Assembly: GCA_002365855.1 (NCBI GenBank)
Contig: DFAP01000087.1
Location: forward strand, 1-20,588
Direction: 5' to 3'
Source of the DNA: Pelotomaculum sp. UBA3103
Lineage (GTDB): Bacteria > Bacillota > Desulfotomaculia > Desulfotomaculales > Pelotomaculaceae
Length of the DNA stretch: 20,588 bases
Shown: one piece after another, positions 7,304-14,815 of the stretch
Layout: each line of letters opens with the position of its first letter
How positions within the stretch are numbered: position 1 is the stretch's first letter
The notes under the pieces: model-generated
What the model was told of the DNA's origin: nothing
Databases searched by the model: none
The model's input: only the letters and a program-made list of their open reading frames with translations
Translations under genes and position numbers: made by a program

Positions 7304-8743
7304 TTATTCCTTAACGTATTTGTCAATTAGATTCTGTTTCGTTTTCCAGACCTTCTCGCTCAGGGCAACAGGGTATATTTCAGGGTTAAGAAGGCGGAGG
7401 TACTCCGGCCAGAACAGGCTGAGCTGTTCGGTATAATGCCTGCGAATCTGAGCAAGGGCCGGCAACTCATAAACTTGCTCACCGTTGATGAAAACCGGTT
7501 CCAGCAACTCAACCGCTTTGAAGTTGTCAACATGCTTATAAATCCAGGTGTGGACCGGATCAAACAGCTTGATCCGGTCCAGCCCCTGGACATCCTCGTC
7601 GTAATTGGCGATATAGTCGCCTTCTGCACTACCGGTAGTGCTGTTTATAATCCGGTAGAGCTTTTTAAAGCCCGGTGTCGTGACTTTTTCCGGATTCCCG
7701 GAGATTTTGAGGCTCGGGATGTACTCATGACCCTTTTGTTTTGCCACCAGCTTGTAGACACCACCCAGGGAGGGGGTGTCTGCGCAGACAATTACCCGGG
7801 TACCCAGAGCATAGATATCAATCTTTGCTCCCTGCACCAGGAGATTGGCTACTTTGTATTCGTCCAGGTCATTTGACGCCACGATTTTTACGTAGTCAAG
7901 TCCAGCGTTATCGAGCATTTTCCTTGCTCTTTTAGAAAGATACGCCAGGTCCCCGCTATCGATCCGGATGCCGGCCAGCCTGCAGCCTTTATCTGTCAGG
8001 TATTTTGCAGCCTTGATGGCGTTGGGGACACCGGACCTGAGAGTGTCGTAGGTATCCACAAGGAGTATGGCATTGTTCGGAAACACATCCACGAAGTCCA
8101 TGAAAGCCTCAAGCTCGTTGTCATATTCCTGAACCCAGGCATGGGAGTGGGTTCCCCTGGTTGGAATGCCGAATAGTTTACCGGCGCGCATGTTTGAAGT
8201 AGCGTCGAACCCGGCAATATAAGTAGCCCTGGCTCCCCAGACAGCCGCATCCGCCTCATGCGCCCTGCGTGTTCCGAACTCCATGAAAGTCAAGTGCGGA
8301 GCTACCGACTTCGCCCTGGCCGCCTTGGTGGCAACAAGGGTCTGGTACATGAAGTTAAGCATAGCGGTTTCAACCAGCTTGTTTTCAAAGTTCCGGGCCT
8401 CCACCTGAATGATAGGCTCGTTGGGGAACACCAGGGCGCCTTCCCTTACAGCCCTGATGTTGCCGGTAAACCGGAACCGGCGAAGTTCATCCAGAAACTC
8501 TTTTTCGTAGTTTTCTTCCTGTTTGCCAAGGTACTCAATGTCTTCCTCACTAAACCGCAGGCTGTTTATATAATTGACCATCCTCTCCAGGCCGGCAAAG
8601 ACAGCATAGCCGTTGCCGAAGGGAAGCTTCCTAAAAAACAGGTCAAAAACGCGGACATTGTTGTGAGAACCTTTTTTCCAGTGGACGTACATCATGTTGA
8701 TCTGGTACTTATCCGTGTGAAGCGCCAGATTGTTGTAGCCCAT
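7304..8743 (-). CDS. pncB: Nicotinate phosphoribosyltransferase
   Basis: Cytoplasmic enzyme of the Preiss-Handler NAD salvage route: nicotinate + PRPP + ATP gives nicotinate mononucleotide. Length (479) fits the bacterial family. Motifs in order are ALHTDKYQINMM (7-18), EFGTRRAHEADAAVWGAR (155-172), GTHSHAWV (197-204) whose H201 is at the position of the phosphorylated catalytic histidine, LLVDTYDTLRSG, GIRIDSGDL and VASNDLDEYK (phosphate/PRPP contacts). GGGAGG precedes the ATG. It starts 21 bases after the nicotinamidase-like gene and so forms an operon with it, supplying consecutive steps from nicotinamide. No clear terminator is visible in the 164-base convergent gap after it. Confidence 0.95.
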   Translation of the reverse strand: MGYNNLALHTDKYQINMMYVHWKKGSHNNVRVFDLFFRKLPFGNGYAVFAGLERMVNYINSLRFSEEDIEYLGKQEENYEKEFLDELRRFRFTGNIRAVREGALVFPNEPIIQVEARNFENKLVETAMLNFMYQTLVATKAARAKSVAPHLTFMEFGTRRAHEADAAVWGARATYIAGFDATSNMRAGKLFGIPTRGTHSHAWVQEYDNELEAFMDFVDVFPNNAILLVDTYDTLRSGVPNAIKAAKYLTDKGCRLAGIRIDSGDLAYLSKRARKMLDNAGLDYVKIVASNDLDEYKVANLLVQGAKIDIYALGTRVIVCADTPSLGGVYKLVAKQKGHEYIPSLKISGNPEKVTTPGFKKLYRIINSTTGSAEGDYIANYDEDVQGLDRIKLFDPVHTWIYKHVDNFKAVELLEPVFINGEQVYELPALAQIRRHYTEQLSLFWPEYLRLLNPEIYPVALSEKVWKTKQNLIDKYVKE

Positions 8744-8764
8744 ACTTATTTCCCTCCCGTCGGT

Positions 8765-9439
8765 TCAGCCTTGAATTGTTCCAACCACTTCAACTCCGCC
8801 GCCCATCATTCCGTACAGAGCCACTACGTTCATAAATTCCGCATAGTGCGCACCCAGGTCAAAGGTGTCCACAGCATCTGCCGGTACAATCACCCTGACC
8901 TTCTTGTTCAGCATATTGAAAAAAGCCTTTAGAGTTTTCGCGAACTGCTCCACGCATATATCGGTGCAGTCGCCTACAACGATAAAAGTGTTTATATGGG
9001 AATGCTCTTTAAGCCAGGTTTGAAATTTATTTTCTAGGAAACCGTTGGTGGAGTTTTTCGGAATCAGCGTATAACCACCAATTTTTTTTAGCTCGTCCAC
9101 CATTTCGCTCTCAGAGGTGCCGGTCAGACCATGCTCCGGATAAGTATCGAACTCCGGCGACTCCATGGTGTGGCAGTCCCCAAAAGCGATAACCGGCATG
9201 CCGCGCTTACCGCAAAGTGACAACAGCCCGGCAATTCTCGGGATCAGCGCTTCAACCTGCGGGCTTTTCAGGTAGCCCTGCCTGGCAAAGGCATTGATCA
9301 TATCGACAATCACCAAAGCGGTTCTATCGGGTTCCAGCTCCTCCATCCTAAGCGAGGGTAGATTGCGCAGAGTTTCCAAGATTTCGTCCATGGCACTAGT
9401 ACTTTTTTCAATAAAGTCTTTCCTATCGATATCAAGCAA
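8765..9439 (-). CDS. Isochorismatase-fold cysteine hydrolase, probable nicotinamidase
   Basis: A 224-residue protein. The catalytic triad is visible: D46 (IVDMINAF), K128 (IPKNSTNGF) and C162 (GDCTDICVEQ). A D88-x-H90 pair with H103 in YPEHGLTGT matches the metal site of nicotinamidases (D-x-H then P-x-H-G/C-x-x-GT), which plain isochorismatases lack. Nicotinamide would be deamidated to nicotinate, the substrate of PncB encoded 21 bases downstream. The start is TTG at 9439, with AGGAGG 8 nt upstream; no ATG fits. About 40 N-terminal residues precede the usual domain start. The leader region carries GGGTCAGGC repeats, so the promoter may lie inside or beyond a repeat element. Confidence 0.85.
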   Translation of the reverse strand: MLDIDRKDFIEKSTSAMDEILETLRNLPSLRMEELEPDRTALVIVDMINAFARQGYLKSPQVEALIPRIAGLLSLCGKRGMPVIAFGDCHTMESPEFDTYPEHGLTGTSESEMVDELKKIGGYTLIPKNSTNGFLENKFQTWLKEHSHINTFIVVGDCTDICVEQFAKTLKAFFNMLNKKVRVIVPADAVDTFDLGAHYAEFMNVVALYGMMGGGVEVVGTIQG

Positions 9440-9461
9440 AATGATCGCCTCCTTTATAATT

Positions 9462-9678
9462 GGGTCAGGCTTTACTTTGTTCCATTGTTCCAGCGAAACT
9501 TCATTTAGATTAATTCACAATGTAAGGCCTGACCCTCTAATAATAGTCCTAAAAATTATTACTTGTCTACGGCATTTTAATGGGGTCAGGCATTTTAATG
9601 GGGTCAGGCTTGCATTATTGCATTTGTTACAATCATCTTTAATATTATTTATGTCATTCACAATAAAGGCCTGACCCC
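9462..9678. repeat. Cluster of GGGGTCAGGC direct and inverted repeats (REP/MITE-like)
   Basis: Five copies of the core lie in about 217 bases. Three are forward: GGGTCAGGC at 9462-9470, and GGGGTCAGGC at 9582-9591 and 9600-9609. Two are inverted: GCCTGACCC at 9527-9535 and GCCTGACCCC at 9669-9678. The middle two belong to a perfect 18-base tandem duplication (9572-9589 and 9590-9607, unit GCATTTTAATGGGGTCAG). The outer copies face each other, giving 9462-9678 inverted ends. A further core copy is at 7180-7188. No transposase is present. The left end reaches the ribosome site of the hydrolase gene, and the right end abuts a truncated MBL gene. Confidence 0.75.
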
Positions 9679-9684
9679 AAGACT

Positions 9685-9917
9685 CTACAGTAACTGAGAA
9701 TAATGAAGCCCGCCAATGTGGTCAATATGCGCGTGGGTGGACACCACATATTTTAACAATGACAGGCCCAAGCCAAGATTCCGGATATTCTCCATAATCG
9801 CCCGGCAGAGAAGCCAGGACCCGAGTCCACCAGTTAAACGCAACAATCTCTCCCGTCGGTTGTCTCCGGCCCCCCGACCAGGAAGACACCTTCGAAGATC
9901 TTTAGCGGCTTCTGCAT
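9685..9917 (-). pseudogene. Decayed N-terminus of an MBL-fold metallo-hydrolase
   Basis: The ATG at 9917 opens a frame reading MQKPLKIFEGVFLVGG, then PETTDGRDCCV, an in-frame TAA, and LVDSGPGFSAGR. Sequence identity then passes to another frame: AIMENIRNLGLGLSLLKYVV followed by STHAHIDHIGGLHY. THAHIDH is the THxHxDH zinc motif of the MBL superfamily, and the preceding LVDSG strand fits its usual fold. There is thus one nonsense mutation, one frameshift, and loss of everything after the zinc motif. The break lies next to the GGGGTCAGGC repeats (right end 9678). An open frame of 80 codons still spans it but is not a functional enzyme. Confidence 0.8.
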
Positions 9918-10014
9918 CCTTCATCATTCTTTCTTCTTTAATTTTTTGATATCCATATTCTACAGCGGGTTTGCGTCAGCCGTATTGGCATCCTTAAACC
10001 AATAAACCAATAAT

Positions 10015-10048
10015 AACACCTCCCGCTGCTATTTTACCAGGAGGTGTT
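10015..10048 (-). terminator. Hairpin downstream of the LysM gene, possible terminator
   Basis: AACACCTCC (10015-10023) pairs with GGAGGTGTT (10040-10048) in a perfect 9-bp stem with a 16-base loop. It lies 60 bases past the LysM stop on the minus strand and is followed there by ATTATTGGTTTATT, which is T-rich but not a pure T-run. Confidence 0.45.
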
Positions 10049-10107
10049 TAGGCCTTTCCAGAATGATCGCTCCTAACATTTACCCGATTTTAAGTTTTAT
10101 CCGTGTT

Positions 10108-10692
10108 TTAACGATTATTACGAACAACAAGGACCTCATCAGATTTGGCGCAGATACTGTTAACGCATGCTACAACAAAAACACGGCCCAGTGCGCCCGC
10201 AGGCACCTGCCAGAGTATCTCGGCAACCCCGGTAACCGCACTGGGGCAATCAACTCCGATCAACCGGGCGAGTTCACATGTTTCGGTGCCGGTTGGCTCC
10301 AGGAAAAAGAATGCTCTTGATACCGGGCGGTTGAATGTGGCTCGCACAATTACACGGGCATTTAGCTGGACCGTCCCGTTAACCGTGGGCAGCGGTTGGC
10401 CAGTTTCTGTCAGGAATCTAAGTGTAAGGACACGCAGCTGACCATTTGGTGTGGGTGTGGGTGTAGGTGTACCGGTGGGGATGCAGATTACCTGACCCGC
10501 AAAGATAATGTCGGGGTTTACTATCTGTGGGTTGGCAGCAACAATCTGCTGGACTGTCACTCCAAATTTTTGAGCAATGGTGAAGAGTGTATCTGAAGCC
10601 CTTACGGTGTAGAACTGGCCGTCACATGTTTGGGGCGCAGGCGGGACCTGCCCTTCAGAATTCACAGCTCTTGTATATTTATCTTTACTCAT
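10108..10692 (-). CDS. LysM domain protein with C-terminal beta-rich domain
   Basis: A 194-residue protein. A LysM module spans about residues 27-71 (FYTVRASDTLFTIAQKFGV, then VTVQQIVAANPQI and a closing GQVICIP); such modules bind peptidoglycan or chitin-type glycans. A Pro-Thr linker (PTGTPTPTPTP) leads to a C-terminal domain of about 110 residues, predicted beta-rich, with four cysteines in the window CELARLIGVDC and ACVNSIC. No signal peptide is seen, so export, a spore-coat location or cytoplasmic retention cannot be decided. A GTG at 10704 is also in frame, but AAGGTGG lies 8 nt before the ATG at 10692, which is preferred. A good promoter lies just upstream. Precise role unknown. Confidence 0.8.
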   Translation of the reverse strand: MSKDKYTRAVNSEGQVPPAPQTCDGQFYTVRASDTLFTIAQKFGVTVQQIVAANPQIVNPDIIFAGQVICIPTGTPTPTPTPNGQLRVLTLRFLTETGQPLPTVNGTVQLNARVIVRATFNRPVSRAFFFLEPTGTETCELARLIGVDCPSAVTGVAEILWQVPAGALGRVFVVACVNSICAKSDEVLVVRNNR

Positions 10693-10727
10693 CTGTACAA
10701 CCACCTTGCTGATATTTTTGTTGATAC

Positions 10728-10757
10728 ACTATATGCAAGGATGGGTCAGAGTGTAAA
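10728..10757 (-). promoter_or_regulatory. Candidate sigma-A-type promoter for the LysM gene
   Basis: On the minus strand TTTACA (10752-10757), an 18-base spacer and TATAGT (10728-10733) lie 35 bases before the ATG at 10692. Each hexamer matches 5 of 6 consensus bases. Confidence 0.45.
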
Positions 10758-10763
10758 AGCAAA

Positions 10764-10931
10764 CTAATTGCCCCTGATGAAGTGAAGAATTCCCCATATC
10801 ATTATCCTGAAGTCTGAACCACAAGGGTCCAGCAAAGTGGGACAAGTGACCCATCCCCCTGTCCCATCATAATCTTTTTCCTGCAGCCTGTTCAGGCACT
10901 CCAAATATTTAATTTTTTGCGCTCTATCCAC
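10764..10931 (-). CDS. Candidate 55-residue small protein, unknown function
   Basis: The GTG at 10931 has GGGGAGG (10939-10945) exactly 7 nt upstream. The frame encodes 55 residues: a charged amphipathic N-terminus (MDRAQKIKYLECLNRLQEKD), a Gly/Cys-containing centre (GGWVTCPTLLDPCGSD) and a hydrophobic end (FRIMIWGILHFIRGN). Cysteines are C12, C30 and C37. The balanced composition and strong ribosome site favour a real gene. An ATG 5 bases upstream, in another frame, gives only 14 codons. It lies upstream of the LysM gene on the same strand, but the LysM promoter sits between them. No family recognised. Confidence 0.5.
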   Translation of the reverse strand: MDRAQKIKYLECLNRLQEKDYDGTGGWVTCPTLLDPCGSDFRIMIWGILHFIRGN

Positions 10932-11124
10932 ACCATGACCTCCCCTCAGAATTAAAACACTATCCTACTTATATAATGTCAGCCTTTGTCCAAGTTTTAT
11001 ACGCCTGGAACTTAGCGTACCAGGTACTAAGTTAGTAAGTTATTTACCAAAACAATATTTTTTTGGCAAGCTCAAATAGCAGAATTCAGCTGTAACGCAA
11101 AAGCCATATAAGCTATGGAAGTAG
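10932..11124. other. Non-coding stretch, no gene seen
   Basis: An AT-rich spacer between the small gene and the terminator of the large operon. It holds the small gene's ribosome site and a near-palindrome CTTAG-CG-TACC-A-GGTACTAAG around 11013-11033. No clear promoter or coding frame was found. Confidence 0.5.
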
Positions 11125-11147
11125 AAAAACCCCGGAAAGGGGTTTTT
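11125..11147 (-). terminator. Intrinsic terminator of the large minus-strand operon
   Basis: AAAAACCCC (11125-11133), a 5-base loop and GGGGTTTTT (11139-11147). It reads as a stem with a T-run on both strands, so it can act in both directions. It lies 28 bases past the nitrilase-like stop at 11176. Confidence 0.85.
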
Positions 11148-11175
11148 TAAAAGAAATACAAATTTGCAGAAAAAA

Positions 11176-12888
11176 TTATCTTTTCATATTTAGCGGACAA
11201 TGTTTAGAAGCAGAGGTATTATTCAGCAGGGCATCATAATCTATATTTTCCACAAACTTCTTTTCCCTGGTATCTTTAGAGTTAAGGCGCAGAATGTTAA
11301 TTGTGTCACCCTCAGACGGTGATTCCTGCTTGAGCATTTTTTCCGGACACCTGGAGTAGCCGTAAATAACGCTTCCTCCTATGGCGCAAAGCTCTCCGGC
11401 ATCTCCCCATTGATTGGCTACAGCCAGGTGCATCTGCTCCCCCAACCTGGCTTCCCAGATAAACTTACTCCAGCGCTCCTCCCAGAGAGCGGGTACACAG
11501 AGAAGATCGGCGCCGCGTTTGGCCAGAGATTCAGCGCTTTCCGGGAACATCAGGTCATAGCCTGCCAGCAAGCCGACCCTGCCGAAGGGAAGGTCGAAGA
11601 CGGGAAAACCGCTGTCTCCCTCTTCAGCCCATTTTTCATCATGCGTTGAAAGATGGACTTTTCTATATTTGCACTCGACTCCACGGTAACTGACCAGGAC
11701 ACAGCTGTTATATTGTTTCCCGTCCTGTCTTTCAGCCATCCCCAGGACAATAAAGATGTTTTTATCAGCCGCCTTCCGGGTAAACATGTCAGTGATAGGG
11801 CCGGGAATCTCCTCACTAAAATTTTCCGCCTCCTGCCGCTTATGTATTATTCCCGTAGCGCACAGTTCCAGCAGGACAACCAGGTTCAGCTTCATCCCTT
11901 CTGCCGCAGCCATATCTATAGCTGTATCAATAAGACTGAGCATTTTCTCAATGTTTACTGCCGGTTCCCGTGGAACAGGCCGGAATTGCAGAGTCGCGAC
12001 GATAAAGTCAACAGGCTCCAGCAAACCAAGCAGTATCCCCGGATTCAACTGGGAATAGGTGTCCAGGGAGATGTCGCCGTAATACTGGGGTCGCCTTCGC
12101 CCAAGAATACTATCCGCATCCGCTGAGATAAATCTTCCCCCTGCCAGAGGCAGTGTGCCGTAAATAATAGTGTCAACCGGTGTACTTACCTGCTTGACTG
12201 ACACTCCACAGTTGTCAACAATAAAGGACTCTGCCGCGTGACAATCCATGGTTTTATCTATTCCCGTCCGGTTGCAGGCCAGAACATATATTCCGTTCTC
12301 CGCCGCTCGTGCCCGCCAGAACTTCTCCGGGTTGTAATGTTCAGGCGGCCAGTTGGCCGGGACCAGCAGGAGCCGGGCTCCTTGCAATGCAGCCACCCTC
12401 ACCGGCTTATAAGAGTAAGCGTCCGCACAGATCACCACCCCCAGCTTGCCGAATTCCGTCTGTGCCACCAGTACCGGCAGGTTGCCCCTGGCGGCCCACA
12501 GGTTTTCCCGGTAAGCCGGCGCCAGCTTGCGGCATTTGCCGGCCAAGCGCCCGGCGGGTCCGATCAGGGCGGCTGCATTGTAAAATACGCCTGTCTTGCT
12601 GTCCACCTCCGGCAACCCAACGCAGATATAACAGCCGTACTTTTTTGAAATCTGACCTAAAGCCCTGGTCGCAGGCCCTGGGATGCTCTCAACCAGCGGA
12701 GCAATCTCTGCCCTGCTTGCAAAAGAATAGCCGGTAACAGCCATCTCTGTGTTTAAAATAACCCTCGCTCCCGCCCCGGCGGCTTCTTCATTCAGATCCA
12801 GCAGCCTGGCAAGGTTCTTTTCTTTTTCGCCCCAGTTGACTGACGCGTGCACCAGCGCCACTTTTAAACCATCGCCGTGTATGTTCAC
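11176..12888 (-). CDS. Tandem carbon-nitrogen hydrolase (nitrilase-fold) protein, second domain inactive
   Basis: A 570-residue protein with two nitrilase/CN-hydrolase domains. Domain 1 (about 8-270) has the full triad E48 (ILNTEMAVTGY), K121 (CRKLAP) and C154 (GVVICADAYS), so it should cleave an amide or nitrile. Domain 2 (about 293-540) keeps E341 (VLLELCATGI) and K410 (KYRKVHLS), but the nucleophile position reads GLLAGYDLMFPE with G443 in place of Cys; the codon is GGC. Usual single-domain members have 260-300 residues, so this is a duplication or fusion. GTG start at 12888 with AAGG 7 nt upstream. It is the last gene of the array, 33 bases after cobO. The substrate is unknown; an amidated corrinoid or cofactor-salvage substrate would suit the context but is unproven. 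Confidence 0.85.
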   Translation of the reverse strand: MNIHGDGLKVALVHASVNWGEKEKNLARLLDLNEEAAGAGARVILNTEMAVTGYSFASRAEIAPLVESIPGPATRALGQISKKYGCYICVGLPEVDSKTGVFYNAAALIGPAGRLAGKCRKLAPAYRENLWAARGNLPVLVAQTEFGKLGVVICADAYSYKPVRVAALQGARLLLVPANWPPEHYNPEKFWRARAAENGIYVLACNRTGIDKTMDCHAAESFIVDNCGVSVKQVSTPVDTIIYGTLPLAGGRFISADADSILGRRRPQYYGDISLDTYSQLNPGILLGLLEPVDFIVATLQFRPVPREPAVNIEKMLSLIDTAIDMAAAEGMKLNLVVLLELCATGIIHKRQEAENFSEEIPGPITDMFTRKAADKNIFIVLGMAERQDGKQYNSCVLVSYRGVECKYRKVHLSTHDEKWAEEGDSGFPVFDLPFGRVGLLAGYDLMFPESAESLAKRGADLLCVPALWEERWSKFIWEARLGEQMHLAVANQWGDAGELCAIGGSVIYGYSRCPEKMLKQESPSEGDTINILRLNSKDTREKKFVENIDYDALLNNTSASKHCPLNMKR

Positions 12889-12921
12889 ACCAAAACCTTC
12901 TTGATTGTATAATAGCCGGCT

Positions 12922-13461
12922 CTAACGCTCTATGCCGTCACGGGCGGGCACACCCTTTTCATAGTAATGTTTCACTTCCAACATCTCCGTTACCAGGTCT
13001 GCCGCGTCTATGACTTCCTTCGGGGCGTACCTGCCGGTAAATATTACTTCCACCCCGTCCGGCTTGGTCCTGATCACATCCAGCATTTCTTCGGTGGTAA
13101 TGAGGTTAAAGAAATGGGCCGTGTTGATCTCATCAAAAACAACGATATCGTATGCGCCGGAAAGCATCGCATTTTTAGCCTTTGCCAGGCCTTCCCGCGC
13201 CATCCGCACGTCCTCCGCCTCCGGCGGGTTTTTAACGTGAATGAACGTGTCTTTGCCATACTGCTCGATAGTGATGTAAGGCTGACACATCTCCGCTGCT
13301 TTCAGCTCGGAGTATTTCTGCCCTTTCATAAACTGGCCCATGTAAGTTTTCATACCCCGCCCCATGGCCCGGAAAGCCAGGCCCAGGGCCGCCGTGGTCT
13401 TACCCTTGCAGTTGCCGGTGTAGACCTGGACCCACCCTTTTTTAATATGCTCCTTGTCCAA
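12922..13461 (-). CDS. cobO: ATP:cob(I)alamin/corrinoid adenosyltransferase (CobO/BtuR family)
   Basis: Transfers the adenosyl group of ATP to the cobalt of a reduced corrinoid, giving the coenzyme B12 form. The P-loop is GNCKGKTT (residues 16-23), with Cys where many homologues have Gly. It is followed by AALGLAFRAMGRG, and the Walker-B-like VVFDEINTA precedes the conserved GVEVIFTGRYAP. Length 179 fits the family. I choose TTG at 13461 because GGAGG is 7 nt upstream and the protein then begins MDKEHIKKGWVQVYTG, as in homologues; an ATG at 13494 is in frame but has no such site. It lies in the ECF array, consistent with acting on freshly imported corrinoid. Confidence 0.93.
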   Translation of the reverse strand: MDKEHIKKGWVQVYTGNCKGKTTAALGLAFRAMGRGMKTYMGQFMKGQKYSELKAAEMCQPYITIEQYGKDTFIHVKNPPEAEDVRMAREGLAKAKNAMLSGAYDIVVFDEINTAHFFNLITTEEMLDVIRTKPDGVEVIFTGRYAPKEVIDAADLVTEMLEVKHYYEKGVPARDGIER

Positions 13462-13528
13462 CTCATTACCTCCTCTACCGTTTTCTAAGAACATGTAAAT
13501 ATAGAAATGAATTTTTAGGCGTCCCGCC

Positions 13529-14800
13529 TCACTTGGTCAAAGACTTCCTGAAAATGAACAGGATTCCGGCAAACACAACCACGGCTATGAGAGACGAGTA
13601 TAAAAATACGCTGTTATTTGGGGCGCTCCCCGGGTTTAATTTTAACATTAATATCTCGCCGGCGGCGCTTTTTTCGATGCCTTTTTTCCCCGCCACGATC
13701 AAACCGCCGCCGCGGACCTGCGCAACGGCATAGCCGCTGCCCGCACCGTCTACCTCTACTGTTTTCTCCCAGAGGAGTCCGCCTTCTTCATCCGTTTTGA
13801 CCGCATACAGGTCGTAGCCGCCGGCGGACTCTGTTTTACCCGTCAGGACGTAGCCGTCACTCACCCGGCAGGCGCCGTAAAACGAGCTGACCTTACCGCC
13901 TCCGTATGTTTTTTCCCAGAGCAGGTTCCCGTGGTTGTCGACCTTCAGCAGGTAAGCCGCGAAACCGGCGCCCTGTTCGCCGGACACTTCCTTTTCGCCG
14001 GCAATAACATATCCGCCGCCGGCTGCCTCCAACAGGAGCCAACCGTAATCCGAACCGCTGCCGCCGTAAGTTTTCTGCCAGATCAACTCTCCCCCGGCGT
14101 CAGTCCTTAAAAGATAAACGTCAGGGTTGCCGGCGCCGAAAGATTCCGCGTTGCCCGCTATGAGAAAGCCCCCGTCAGCAAGCTGGAGCAGGGAGTAGCC
14201 GCAGTCGGAAGCCGCTCCTCCGTAAGTCTTTTCCCATACCACATTGCCGGAGGAATCCAGCTTGACCAGGTAGACATCATATATGCCCGCGCCAAAGGAC
14301 TCCGTCCCGCCGGCCATGATAAAGCCGCCGTCTTTTGTCTGCCGGACGGACCAGGCATAGTCACAGCGCGGCCCGCCGAACACTTTTTCCCACAGCAGTA
14401 TGCCCTTGCCGTCAGTCCGCAACACGTACACGTCATGGTCGTCAGCGTCCTTTGACTTCGTCTCGCCGGCGACAATGAACCCGCCGCCGCTGACCTCCCT
14501 GACGCAGTGGCTGTCGTTGTAGCCGTAGCCCTGGTATGTCTGAAGCCACAGGTTTCTGCCGCCGCCGTCGTATTTGGCGAGAAAAATATCGGCACCGTTT
14601 CCGCCTGATTCTATCCAGCCGGTTAGTATCAAGCCGCCGTCTCTCGTCTGCTCCACAAAATGGCCCTCTCCCCGGGCAAATGCGTTAGACCACTCCACTG
14701 CCGGAGCGGCTGAACCCGCCTGCTCAGCGCCGGAAACACCAGCCATGGCGCAGAGGAAGAACGAGACGAAAAGGAACAGCGGCATTATTCTCATCTTCAA
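13529..14800 (-). CDS. Membrane-anchored seven-repeat beta-propeller-like surface protein
   Basis: A 423-residue protein. The N-terminus is a signal peptide (MPLFLFVSFFLCAMAGVSGA). The body has seven repeats of about 48-54 residues with the pattern W-EKTYGG ... DGGFI-AG-TES ... DVYLLRTD-GN, and the end has one transmembrane segment (LYSSLIAVVVFAGILFIF) with a basic tail (RKSLTK). Seven such repeats suggest a seven-bladed propeller displayed outside the membrane. Start is uncertain: TTG at 14800 is 9 nt after GGGGGG, while ATG at 14794 is too far from it. It lies 15 bases after the S component. Its role is not known; ligand binding or organising the surface proteins would fit. No catalytic motif seen. 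Confidence 0.8.
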   Translation of the reverse strand: MKMRIMPLFLFVSFFLCAMAGVSGAEQAGSAAPAVEWSNAFARGEGHFVEQTRDGGLILTGWIESGGNGADIFLAKYDGGGRNLWLQTYQGYGYNDSHCVREVSGGGFIVAGETKSKDADDHDVYVLRTDGKGILLWEKVFGGPRCDYAWSVRQTKDGGFIMAGGTESFGAGIYDVYLVKLDSSGNVVWEKTYGGAASDCGYSLLQLADGGFLIAGNAESFGAGNPDVYLLRTDAGGELIWQKTYGGSGSDYGWLLLEAAGGGYVIAGEKEVSGEQGAGFAAYLLKVDNHGNLLWEKTYGGGKVSSFYGACRVSDGYVLTGKTESAGGYDLYAVKTDEEGGLLWEKTVEVDGAGSGYAVAQVRGGGLIVAGKKGIEKSAAGEILMLKLNPGSAPNNSVFLYSSLIAVVVFAGILFIFRKSLTK

Positions 14801-14815
14801 GTAAATTGGCCCCCC

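Noticed and set aside
14158..14595. Long alternative frames in the high-GC operon
   Set aside because: High-GC coding sequence gives long frames in other phases; compositions rich in Arg/Pro/Ser and lack of ribosome sites mark them as shadows.
13529..14800. Regular repeats that could be mistaken for a CRISPR array
   Set aside because: They are about 150-base coding repeats that translate into seven propeller-like units, with no short conserved repeat and unique spacer pattern.
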